Shown: piece after piece, positions 10,284-19,976 of the stretch
Layout: each line of letters opens with the position of its first letter
Numbering within the stretch: position 1 is the first letter of the stretch
From: Chara braunii
Lineage: Eukaryota > Streptophyta > Charophyceae > Charales > Characeae
Direction: 5' to 3'
DNA length: 25,793 nucleotides
Assembly (NCBI GenBank): GCA_003427395.1
Contig: BFEA01000148.1
Location: 2,393,225-2,419,017 of the forward strand
Position numbers and translations under genes: made by a program
The notes under the pieces: generated by a model
Databases searched by the model: none
Seen by the model: only the letters and a program-made list of their open reading frames with translations
Told to the model about the DNA's origin: nothing

Positions 10284-11571
10284 CCTCACGCCCGACGCGA
10301 CTTCTTGATCGTAGTGGGAGTAGGCCTGGAAGTGCGAAAAAGGGGGTGTGCCAAGGATTTTAGGAAAGTGGGGGTAGAGTCCCAGGTCGGAACTGAGATC
10401 TCCTGTGCCAAGTTTCAGGGATATGAGTGCAAGGGGGGTAAGCGAGGGACCGGGTCCTGTTTAAGGCTTCGGGGAGCAGGGTGATCACCTCCGTTGGTCC
10501 TACCGTCTGGGGTGGATCCGGATCCTGTGTACTGCAGGAACGCTATGACTATCTCGCTGGGTCAATACTTGTCGCTGACGAGTATCGCAGGTTTCTAAAT
10601 CGGACGCGGCCGGTCTCATCCGAAGGCTGTACTCCCATCGTTCGGCTTCCGAGCGGGTTCGCCGGATGAAGGCCGATGCTCGATAGGCCAGGTCTTGCAG
10701 GCACTCAGAGCACGGGGGTTGGGGCCAGTAGGGGGCGAGGGCCTGCCAAGGGGCAATGGTCAAGTAGTGGAAAGGCAATATGCGGTGATAGGGCGGGAAT
10801 TCGGTTTCTAGGATACCGATGCCGGGTCCAGCGACGATCTGACACGTGTATGGGCTGGGATATTCGGGGAGGTGAGGAATACGCTCCAAAGCCTGACCAA
10901 TTTCCCACTCGCAAATACGCTCGGTTCCTGTCGGGTATGGAAATTCTCAGGGCTCCGCCCTCGATCGGGCAGACAGACACGCGTGCTCCCAATACTCTCG
11001 GAACTCACGATCCCTCAGACACTCGCGGTTAGTGATCCGAAAAGGGGCTTCGATATTCATACTGCATACGTCCGGAGTGCTCGGACGTGAGAGGGAAGGG
11101 AAAGGTGGGCTGGATTGGGGGCAGGTCCTGTAGATACACTTCTACGTGACAACCTTCTTCGATCGGACGTACACTTCGATGCAAAGGATCCTCCGTCGAT
11201 CAGGTGGGGGATTGCCAGTAATTCAGTCTTGGGTACATGTACATCGACCTGTCAATCCGAAGATGTTACTGGCGAACTTATCGTGAAACAGGCATCCAAT
11301 CAACTGACATGCGCATGCCTACTACATCCCGACGAAGAAACGACAAACACTCATGCATCAAACTTCGAACAGACGTGGACCGAGTGCAGGTAATCAATCA
11401 ATCAAGTTGACAATTCAAACGGAGGGAGAAAAGGGCGGGGAAAAGAATCACACATCATTTAATAAAAGAAGAAAAGTTCGAGAATGGTCGACCTAAAAAA
11501 AAAGACGGCTTGCACCATGCATCAAAATGACTTAGAAGAATCGAAGAAAAAACACCATTCCATCTCATCCC

Positions 11572-11573
<2 letters not shown>

Positions 11574-11639
<66 letters not shown>

Positions 11640-11667
11640 NNNNNNNNNNNNNNNNNNNNNNNNNNNN

Positions 11668-11732
<65 letters not shown>
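11574..11732. repeat. (CT)n microsatellite interrupted by a gap
   Basis: CT runs lie at about 11574-11637 and 11668-11732 on either side of an unsequenced gap. In LTR sense (minus strand) this is a GA tract, and it is shared with the other LTR. Confidence 0.95.
11640..11667. other. Assembly gap (28 N)
   Basis: Twenty-eight N characters lie inside the CT microsatellite. The true repeat length is unknown. Confidence 1.
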
Positions 11733-11736
<4 letters not shown>

Positions 11737-12545
11737 CACCATCCTGATGCGGGCAGTCCGTCACCTCACACCTACACAGAGTTGTCACCCCGCTTGGTCT
11801 GAACATGCAAGCCAGGTTCGCCCTTGTGCCACAGTCCGTCGCGGCGACACGTCAACCCCACATACCTAGCACCAACCCGTCGGATTGCCCAACTCTCTCT
11901 ACTCACCTTCTGCTCCTGCCCGTTGGCTGATCCGCTCGACCACGCTAACTCCAAAATTCATTAGAGAGCGAGTTTATTGCGCTCGCAAAATTTATAGTGT
12001 GAGCGTTTGCGCGAGATACCCGGAATTGTGCCTGAGTTGGAGGGAAGGAGGAAGGAAGTGCCTACGACTGCATGGCCGGGCCGCGGCGTGGAGGACGTAG
12101 CAACACTCCACAGATCGATCCAGTCATGCAATGTTAAGGTCAATAAAACTGGGGAGAGTATGCACGCGCAAGGGAGCAATGAAGATATCAAGAAGGAGGG
12201 GATTATAGTTACACGTGAGATTTAAGGCGCAAAAAAGCTAGAGTACAGATCCTAACGCGGCAGAGCACACGCAAGCAAGAAGCGTTGTGCAGTTGCCGAC
12301 AAAATTGCGATGTGCCCAAATTCCTAGCCTAGTTTAAATCTTAACTGCAAAAAGAAATTTGAAAGAAAAAGGAAATTCCAAGAGCCCGCGGAGGCTCAAC
12401 ATTAGTTGAAAATTCGAAACGACATTCTCGTGCGACGATCGCGCCAAAATTCTCATTCCCCTCAACAGAACAAGAAAGAATCTATGGCAACAGTTATTTT
12501 CCACGCTCGCTAAGGCATGATCGACTACTGACCGTCGTGGGACTA

Positions 12546-13185
12546 CCTTCGTTACTTGGGTACGTCGTGACGTGAGGGGGTCTGAGACCTGATTCGAGAA
12601 ACGTCAAGGTGGTTCAAGACGCACCCACACCCACGTCACTGACACAGGTTCGAGCCTTTCTTGGCCTCCGTGCCTATTTTGATTTGGCCGAACCCCAAGA
12701 AGCAGTTCATACTCATCACGGACTGGCAGCCTGAGGCGATCTCCGCCATTTTGACCCAGACGGGGAAGGACGACCGAGAACACATCATCGAGTATGCCTC
12801 GCGAACGGTACCAGACGAATGACGGAATGACTCGGTCCCTCAAGGCAAGTGCTACGCAGTCATTTGGGGAATCCAACATCTTCATCCATATTTATATGGG
12901 CAAAAGTTCCTCCTCGTTACGGATCATGAGCCCCTATTGGCTCTCAAGAGGCTCACCAACTATACAAGCATGATTCGACGATAGGTTGTACGACTACAGG
13001 AGTATGATTTCGACATCGTCCATCAGAAGACGAAGAAGCATGGGAACGTAGACGGGTTGACACGACTACATCGACCCAGCAAGGTGGCCAAGGAGGAGGA
13101 AATCACTCCGTGGAAGGAGCTGGAGCTGACCAAGGGACCATCATATACGAAGGTGACCATTCTCCCTGGAACCTCCGGAAAGTGA
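12546..13185 (+). pseudogene. Gypsy pol fragment: C-terminal reverse transcriptase plus RNase H (inverted segment)
   Basis: The frame starts at the LTR edge with PSLLGYVVT, the RT motif that follows the EKSEFFL region. It continues through DAPTPTSLTQVRAFLGL, the RT thumb/connection. About 45 residues normally following FLGL..Y appear deleted near 12680, with a frame change. RNase H follows: FILITDW with the first catalytic Asp, EYASRT, GKCYAVIWGIQHLHPYLYG (E replaced by K in the usual GEC/E position), LLVTDHEPL with a further catalytic Asp, and RLQEYDFDIVH. In-frame stops lie at 12573 (Arg in the family), 12820 and 12982 (Trp in the family). Its RT half is the missing continuation of the minus-strand RT at 16447-17095. 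Confidence 0.85.
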
Positions 13186-14921
13186 CACGTATCCTCATGG
13201 CGACGGGTGGAAAAGGTAATTCTAATGACCCTTTCTCTCCCATCTCGTCTTCTTTTTTTCTCTCCCTGCCCGACAAATTCTGTTATTTTTGTGAAGCGAT
13301 ATCAGAAGTTTACTCGGTCCCTATGCACTCTAGTGGGGAAGGATATGTCGAATGGGTAGACTATGAACGATGTGTCTTTGGGGCCCACGGATCCTGCGTA
13401 CAGCGTAGGAACACGGATACAACTTGGTTATGTCCTTTGTGTCGTACGGATAAGATCCCGACGGAGGCTCGATTTCTCAAAGCCACTTCCGAAGGATTGG
13501 AAAAGACACGCAGATTTCGGTGTGCCGAGGTATGGACAAATGTCGTCTTAGTAGCTACAGTTGTTGGAAAACCCCTCCGAAAATTCACCAAGGAGGATCG
13601 GAGGCGGGCCAATGAGAGGGCAAGGGATTACAGGTGGAACAACGGACGGTTAGAAAAACGAAAGACTGACAGAAGTGGGATTTGGATGTTGGTTCCTTAT
13701 CCGTTCATGAGGTATGACTGGGTTAAGTTAGCTCACGAGGAAACCGCCGCTCATTTTGCTGTCAGGATTACGGAGTCGGCTATTGACAGAAACGAATGGT
13801 ACTGTTCCAATATCAGGGATGATGTTAAATTCATCGCCAAAAATTGCCCAGTTTGTGTGGCGGATAATGCGCCGATTCAGCCTCCCCGGTCCATGGTGCC
13901 AATGATAGTTAAACGACCGTTCCAAAGAGTCAGTATGGACACGACAGACATTGTCATTCCCCCTAGTCCGAATAGCTACGAATATTCTGTTCTCCTTGAT
14001 TTTGTAGATCATTTCTCCAAGTGGGTCGAGGCGTATCCCTGTAAAACGGGACAGACGGCGGAAATTGTGCGATATGTCAACCGTTTCCTCGGGATGCATC
14101 GGGATACCAAGGAAATCCTAACGGACAATGGAGCGGAATTCTGAGGGGAAGTCTTAAGGAGTCTGGTCACACATGGTGTCTCCATTCGGAGCACCGCCCC
14201 CCATATGTCCCAATCGAACGGCCTCGTAGAAAATGTCAACCGGGTAATCAAAACCACCCTCCGACCGAATATCGCAGCCAGAGATACGAGGCCTTGGCCC
14301 GACATAGTGGATCGTCCTGACCATTCATCGAGGGACACCCTATGAGTCCACCAAGTTGTCCCCATTTCAATTACAGACCAACAACCTGGCCTGTGTAGCT
14401 TTGCCGAGCCTACACGACGAAACGACCATCGGACGACGATCTATGAGGGTGACGGTCAAGGAAAAGGCCAAGCGCCACCTAGAACAGATGGAAAAGACCC
14501 TCCCCCGGTTAGCCCAAAAAAGACAGCGAATGACCGAAATGGCCCAGGGACGACAGGTCCGGAGCTACGAGACCCAAAACGGGAATGTTGGGCCCCGACC
14601 CCAATATAAATTAGGGGACGTAGTGCAGGTGAGGAAATGTGCTCGCCAGGGTAAGTTAGCGCCACGATTGTTCGGGCAATTCCGTGTAGTCGAGCTCGGT
14701 CCTAGCGGGGTGAACACGGTCCGACTTGCCCCGGAGGTATCAGGGCGCGGATTGGCTAGACCGATCATCCGCCACGTGTCCTATCTCCGTCCTTTACCTA
14801 CTCTCCTTCTCTCTCACCTTCTACGTCGTCTCCCACTTCTGAGGGAGAACGCGACAATCTCGAGTACAGTGTTTTTCCTTCTCCCCAATCTTCGTCTCCG
14901 CCTTCTTCCCTTTCGCCATGA
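13110..14921 (+). pseudogene. Gypsy pol fragment: PHD-type zinc finger plus integrase (inverted segment)
   Basis: A 344-residue open stretch (13110-14144) holds a PHD-like finger at residues 58-111: C58-X2-C61, C88-X4-H93-X2-C96, then TTWLCPLC. The third Cys ligand appears replaced by Tyr85 (TAT, one base from TGT). The integrase HHCC finger follows (H209, H215, C246, C249), then catalytic Asp277 in SMDTTD and Asp339 in LTDNGAEF. A TGA at 14142 replaces the usual Arg, and the same frame continues with HMSQSNGLVENVNR, which carries the catalytic Glu. A frameshift near 14340 leads to SPFQLQT, YKLGDVVQVR, LFGQFRVVEL and RHVSYLRPLP, the gypsy integrase C-terminal module. A Ser/Pro-rich end reaches a TGA at 14919 after one more frame change. 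Strand-transfer integrase is the family role. A PHD finger is not a standard gypsy pol module. Confidence 0.85.
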
Positions 14922-16214
14922 GCTTTTCCACGGAGCAGGTGATCAGTGAGCATCTGATGAGACCCGGGGGGCATATCTCGTCCATTCGGCAAGTGCAGCG
15001 TCCACAATTGAGCTTCGATCTTCTCCGATTTGTGGCCTTCTTCAGCACGGCGGCTATACACGGGGCACTGGCAGCAAAATTTTGATTTGTTCGTGTCAGT
15101 GATAGGGCGCGGGTGTTGGCCGAGGCGTTGGCCTTTCTGCGATTGTCCGCACCGGGTATTAGTCACATGTCGGTGATAGTCTCCTTCAGCGGCGATCTCA
15201 CGACGTTGCACGAAGGAGCCCAAACAGGTGTCCAACAACTGCGGATCTGGGCGCGAGATCTTACGGCCGCGTGGATATAGCTTCTGGCTCAGCCTGGGGA
15301 TCAAATTGTCCCCCACCAACGACGTCGACGTCAGCCAACTCCGAATCTCCCCTACCGTGCCAGAAGTCTTCATCCCAAGCTTCTTCCTTTAGCGCCGCCT
15401 CAAAATGAACCAGCATCGTCTCGACTTTCAGAATCCCATCCAACCTCCCCACCTTCTGGCAGTCCGCCTCCGACGCTCCTCTGTCCTTCCGGATCGAATA
15501 ATTGGACGTGTCGATCCTTGAAGCCACCAAGTGGAGGGAATGGTGGAACGAGTATGTGGCGCTTAGCTTCTGTCTTCTAAGGGTGATGTTCTATTGGGCT
15601 GAACCAGCAGACAAGGACGCAGAAGACGAAATTCCTGACGACGAAGTGAAGCTGCTGATAATCCAGGCGTGGAGGGCGGACACGGAAGGAGAACTACTGG
15701 GGATCTTATTCGAGAAGGTGAGGGACGGTCACGTGGAGCCAATTACGGACGAAGTGTTGGTATTCCTAACGCAGTTCCTAGACGATCTACCTTTGTACAT
15801 CCTCTCTCGCTGCGACGAACATCCTACACCGTTCGCGCTTACACGTACTCTAGCACCTCATCTGTTGTGGTCACCGTGCTCGGAGATCGACGAAGACAAT
15901 CGCTATTACCCCTCATCGGGCACTACTTGGTCATCGACATAACCGATCTCAACCTTTGGGAGCCGATTATTCGGAGGGGAGGAAAAAGAGAAGAGGTGGG
16001 CGGAGGAAAAGAAGAAGAAGACGAAGAGGAAGAGGAGATCTCAGAGGAGGAATCGGACGATCCCGACTACAGTGAGTTGGGAGAAAGTGGGTTGGAGGAG
16101 CCAGACAGCTCCAGTGAACAAAGCGAGGAGGAGGGCGAAGCGGCCCCGCAAAAAAAAGGAGAGAAAGCGGAAGGAAAGCGGTCTGTGGACCCGTCAAGCG
16201 GATCAGCGGCATGA
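14918..16214 (+). pseudogene. Unidentified third ORF downstream of integrase, with acidic tail
   Basis: An ATG at 14918 overlaps the apparent pol stop (ATGA). From it a protein-like frame runs MSFSTEQVISEHLMRPGGHI, then LLRFVAFFSTAAIHGALAA, a TGA, VLAEALAFLRLSAPG, LTTLHEGAQTGVQQLRIWAR, a stop near 15280, and after a frame change LSLGIKLSPTNDVDVSQLR. A further shift leads to PTFWQSASDAPLSFRIE, a TAA at 15499, and an open stretch 15502-15942 with WREWWNEYVALSFCLLRVMF. Another shift gives LVIDITDLNLWEPI and a strongly acidic tail (about 16010-16135), ending at TGA 16212. The original product would have been about 430 residues. I recognise no domain. Consistent amino-acid composition across the breaks and its position between integrase and the element end argue for a real accessory gene (env-like position, no clear transmembrane segment). 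It could instead be a captured host gene. Confidence 0.55.
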
Positions 16215-16446
16215 CTGTCAAAAGGCAATCCCGCGCGCAATCCAAAGCCACCGCAGGAGGATCCTGAGGGAGATGGCGTCGCCGCCGCTGATGACTCCAA
16301 TAACAGACACTGAAGATGAAGCCCTTCGCCGCCTCAATCCCCTCCGCCACAACCCGCCATTCGCATACGTGGCGATGCGGGCGCTCGAGGTTCGTCCCTG
16401 GTCCTTATCTTGTTGTCCCCTTGACTACCTCACCCTTGATCAGCGA
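16215..16446 (+). other. Downstream end of the inverted segment, no identified function
   Basis: The + strand stays open (for example DTEDEALRRLNPLRHNPPFA) but no domain is recognised. By analogy with intact elements this should hold the region before the 3' LTR. Only a weak purine stretch (AGCGAGAGGAAG, about 16442) resembles a polypurine tract, and it lies at the inversion junction. Confidence 0.4.
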
Positions 16447-17509
16447 GAGGAAGAATTCACTCTTCTCCAATGCGATCTTGAAACCCGCATCTCGCAGTGC
16501 TCCAAGTGTCTATTCGATGTGCTGTGCGTGTCTATGAAACGACTCATAATATACCAGAATGTCGTCCATGTACACAATCACACAAAAAATAATCATTCCC
16601 TGCAGTGGGTCAACCTAATATTGTTAACGAAATTCTGGAAGATGGCGTTCATTGCTCTATGGAAGGTAGCTGGGGCATTGCATATTCCCATGGGGCAACA
16701 AACCCAATGCCACGTGCCTTCGAACAATACAAACGCTGTTTTTGGCCGATATTCCTCCTTGACCAGGATATGATGAAACCCATGGCGAATATCGAACTTA
16801 CTAAAATAGCTGGCACACCCAATTGCATCTAACAAATTTTAATCATCAATCCGGGGAAGGGGGTACACATCTTTGATCGTGATATCATTGAATTCCCTGT
16901 AATAGATGCGTATGTGAATCGACCCGTTCTTTTTTTGAACTAGAACCACGGGGAAGGACCAGGGCCTTATGGTCAGCTCGATCCATCTGGTAGCCTCAAA
17001 TTCTCGGATTTGTTCCAACGTGGTTCTCCGTTCCGCGAGGGAATATCAGTATGGTTTGCAATGGATTGGTGGATGCGTTCCTGTTTGGATTTCATGTTGG
17101 ATAACTAGGAGAAGTCAGATGTCTGTGTCCTTGACTTTAATTGCCCCTTGATATTCGAACAGGATGCGGGCAATAAGGGGATGAGTTTCACCGGGCACGT
17201 ACTGGGCCATGTGTAGTTCATAAAGTTGTCCATGGATGGTAACCGTCACTTGTTTTGTGCAAACCTTTGTATCGTTTCATGGTGTGGGAGACTTGAAATG
17301 AATGAGTTGTCTGATTGCCAGGAGAACACTGTGACAACCATCAAAGCGTCTTCTTCTCGGATTGCCATGTGTTTTAATGACGTTACGACGTCGTCGATGT
17401 CTTGAGGGCTTACGGGTTTCTCGACAATTTTGATCCCGAGTTCGGAAGGCGAGAGATCGACACACCCAGGGGGTTCCAAAGCTTCGCTCTCGACCCCCTG
17501 CAGTAGCAA
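16447..17509 (-). pseudogene. Gypsy pol fragment: N-terminal and palm reverse transcriptase
   Basis: Read on the minus strand: a linker with THPPIHCKPY (about 17070), then PWSFPVVLVQKKNGSIH (about 16970-16920), YREFNDITIKDVYPLPRIDD, a TAA at 16841-16839, LDAIGCASYFSKFDIRHGFH with the first catalytic Asp, PKTAFVLFEGTWHW, FHRAMNAIFQNFVN, a frameshift, then the YMDD catalytic box in IVYMDDILVYYE (YMDD codons 16572-16561). A TAG follows at 16512-16510 in place of the family Trp, then LGALRDAGFKIALEKSEFFL, where similarity stops at about 16447. The next RT motif is on the other strand at 12546. The 17246-17509 part (IVEKPVSPQDIDDVV) is an unassigned pol linker. Confidence 0.88.
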
Positions 17510-17727
17510 TCAAATCTTCTTTCCTGTAGAGAGCAAGGATCGAGGTAATCCTGTAATATCGTAGAAAGCTTTCTTGTCACGGTACCTTAGGAGGAGTGGG
17601 GTGGTAGCTTCACATAGGGTCCAAGGGGGTTCCCAAAAATCGGTCATTCAAGACACTTATACCAGTGGTTCTCCCAGGATTAGAGCCAGCGTTCGTTGAA
17701 GGTTCCTTTCCGTGAGGACAAACGTTT

Positions 17728-18589
17728 TCATTGTTTTCTGCCGAACTGGGTAGTGAACCGGTTCGTGCGCCATGTCCAAAACCACAGGGTCCACTTCCTC
17801 CTCACTGTCAGAAGCGTTGGGCGAAGACGCAAACCTTTTTCCCTATTGTTCGGTTCGTTAGTGGGTTCGTTCCAGGTGATCGCATGGAGTGGTTCCCTGA
17901 TTTCAGGGAGGGCTTTCCGAGTTGCAGGTAATGTTGTTCGGAGAGTTAGGCGCATTGGAATGGCGTACGGTTTTCCGAGCGTATTTCGGAGGATAATTGA
18001 CCGCGTCTCGAAATCTAAGTTGGCCCGTAGCGCAGTGAGGGCCGACAGTCCCATAAGGACGTCATATGTATTCACGTCCAGTACTACAACATCTCCCAAG
18101 GCATGGACTTTTCCTAATCGGAAAGCGACATTCGTCATCCTTCCGACCACGTTGATTTTCTCCTCGTCGGCGGAGATAAGGTGGTCTCCTTCCCCTTACC
18201 TTCAGAGAAACGGTTAAAATAGCGGACCCTCAGTCGATGATAGCACTGTATGAGATTTCCCGAACTTCTACGTCACATTCCGCAGATTTCCACGGAATAG
18301 CCTTGATATACAAAAAATTATCGTCTTTTTGGATTAGTCCCAACCGTATTAGATCTGAGGTGCTGGGGACGTCGGGTTGGTTTTCTTGGATGGGAGCCTT
18401 CCCCTTGATGGCTGCTAGTTTGGCAAAGGCAAACCGCTTCCGGTTTGCCTTGCAATATTGCAGCATTCGCTCGTTTGCCTCCTCCGATATGGACAACAGG
18501 TGTCCGATGGGTAGGGGACTTCGGTGATCAAGTGCTCGGATGATGTTCAAGACATCAATCTCTCCCGAAACGAAAGTAGGGCCCGCCAA
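17728..18589 (-). pseudogene. Gypsy retropepsin (aspartic protease) and preceding linker
   Basis: On the minus strand an approximately 100-residue linker (ISEEANERMLQYCKANRKRF, GKAPIQENQPDVP) leads to VREISYSAIID followed by TGA (18232-18230) and Gly. The TGA stands where the second residue of the D-S/T-G active-site triad belongs. A frameshift follows. The next open stretch (from 18150) has VVVLDVNTYDVLMGL (about 18093-18049), equivalent to the conserved hydrophobic-Leu-Gly motif of retropepsins, then LRANLDFETRSIILRN. The family role is cleavage of the Gag-Pol polyprotein. The active site is destroyed by the nonsense codon, so no activity is expected. Confidence 0.75.
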
Positions 18590-19870
18590 ACTTCATTTCT
18601 CCGGGGGATGGTCTCCATTCTATTACTTCGCGTTGTTCGTTAGCGGGATAGATGGTTCCAATCATTCCCAACCCCGGGTAACCTAGCGAGATGTATTGAT
18701 CGAGCGGGATAAGCTTTGCAGCTTGCTCGGTAGTGATTATTGCACTCCCCCTTCCCTCTACCTCTTCCACCATCATGCGTACCCTCCCTGGTCCATTGGC
18801 CATGGGTGCCGCTGCCGAGGGGGCTGCTCCTATCTGAGCTTGAGTCGGTCGGTTGGGGTAATCCTGGGCTATGGCCTGGATGGTGACACATGTAGCACAC
18901 TCCTGTATTAGTTACAACGCCACCCATGGCTTGGTCAGGGGCTGCTCCTGGTGCTATTGGTGCAGCTCAGACAGGGATGGGGCGCATCGACCGCATGAAT
19001 GATTATATCTGGGTATTTTGCTCGCGCTGTTCTTTCTTGCTCTCCTACATTAGACTGACTAGCGTCCGAGTTAATTCTAGTATTGCACTTGATTCGTTTG
19101 GCTTAGCAACTTTATTTGGAGAAGACGTAGGTGTGACCATAACGGGCAGTCCTGGGGTTGTGTCTGATATTGATCTCTTGACTCCAACTTGCTCTAGATA
19201 GCCTGAGGTTACGAGGCTGGAGACGAAGCCCATGTTTTCAAATTTGTTTTGAAGCGAGGTTAGATCAACTTTTGCTCTGGCCAGTTCTGAGGAATCTCCT
19301 TCCTTAGCATGATGTTCCCCTTCTAGGAAACTGGCGGCGAACTTTTATTCCATCTCTTTCGCCCCATCTATGATTTGTTGCATGGTATAATTAATGGGGG
19401 AAAATTGTTTTCACATTTTTGCCCGCATTACGCAGCTCCAGGGTCCGTCGATGAACATTTTTTTCCTTTTTTCTCGTCTCTTTCTGACTTGACGAACAAC
19501 CTGTAAAACCTACTGCGATATTCTGTGACGGACTCGAGGGGTTTCTGTACTCAATCTTTGATCATAAAAAAAACTTGTTTACGATGTATATAATCGAATC
19601 GGTGCAAGAAGTCCCTCTGGAAGGTCGGGAGTCCACCCAAGCGTAGGCGAGGATGTTAATCCTGGCCTCATCGTTGTCATACTGCTGTGCACGCAGCGTA
19701 GCTAGCCATGCCCCAACCAAATGATGTGTGGGATCGAAGAAATACAAATCGGGCGGGGCAGCAAGTGCTCAAACTTGGGGAATAGGAGCCTCGCCTGGCG
19801 GTGCATTAACGTTCATGTTCGCAACCTGTCAACCCGCCGATCTACTCCTGGTTATTATGGGGTCGCGTCA
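18590..19870 (-). pseudogene. Gypsy gag with CCHC zinc knuckle
   Basis: Minus strand, just inside the right LTR. Candidate starts are ATG near 19871 and 19816. The first recognised part is YFFDPTHHLVGAWLATLRAQ (about 19747-19690), followed by DEARINILAYAW, FLHRFDYIHRKQVFF, a TGA at 19553-19551 (family Trp), and VQKPLESVTEYRSRFYRLFV, a retrotransposon-gag (capsid-like) pattern. A later stretch ends in VTNTGVCYMCHHPGH: the CX2CX4H part of the zinc knuckle at 18897-18871. A frameshift follows directly, and in the shifted frame the last ligand position reads Tyr instead of Cys. The basic/Glu-rich MANGPGRVRMMVEEVEGRGS part leads into the protease linker. The family role is the virus-like particle shell and RNA binding. 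Stops and shifts make it inactive. Confidence 0.75.
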
Positions 19871-19961
19871 TGGTGCGTTCCTCTTCCTAGGTCCTCATCT
19901 GTTCGCCAGATCGATCTACTTAGGGGGCCACCTGCTTGGCAGTTCTTGAACTTGCCACGTG

Positions 19962-19976
19962 TCAGCACTGATACCA
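19962..19976 (-). promoter_or_regulatory. Primer binding site resembling initiator Met-tRNA type
   Basis: Directly inside the right LTR the minus strand reads TGGTATCAGTGCTGA. It matches the usual plant iMet PBS TGGTATCAGAGC at 11 of 12 positions. Its location and strand fix the element's orientation and the inner LTR edge at about 19978. Confidence 0.75.

Larger units (their letters stand above)
10284..12545 (-). repeat. Long terminal repeat, left copy (3' LTR of the minus-strand element)
   Basis: This aligns along its whole length with 19978-22440 in the same orientation, with many substitutions and small indels. Shared blocks include CTCACGCCCG near the left edge, GCCAAGTTTCAGGGATATGA, and CGTGGGAC at the right edge. 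The right edge abuts pol-coding sequence directly instead of a polypurine tract. It contains a CT microsatellite with an assembly gap. The 212-bp foldback insertion seen in the right copy is absent. Open frames inside are non-coding. Confidence 0.85.

Noticed and set aside
10481-11393. Several open frames of 60-129 codons inside the left LTR
   Set aside because: They recur with breaks in the right LTR, overlap on both strands and show no domain.
14798-15373. 191-codon minus-strand frame opposite ORF3
   Set aside because: The plus-strand reading continues the element's gene order and has protein-like composition across lesions; the minus frame lacks any motif.
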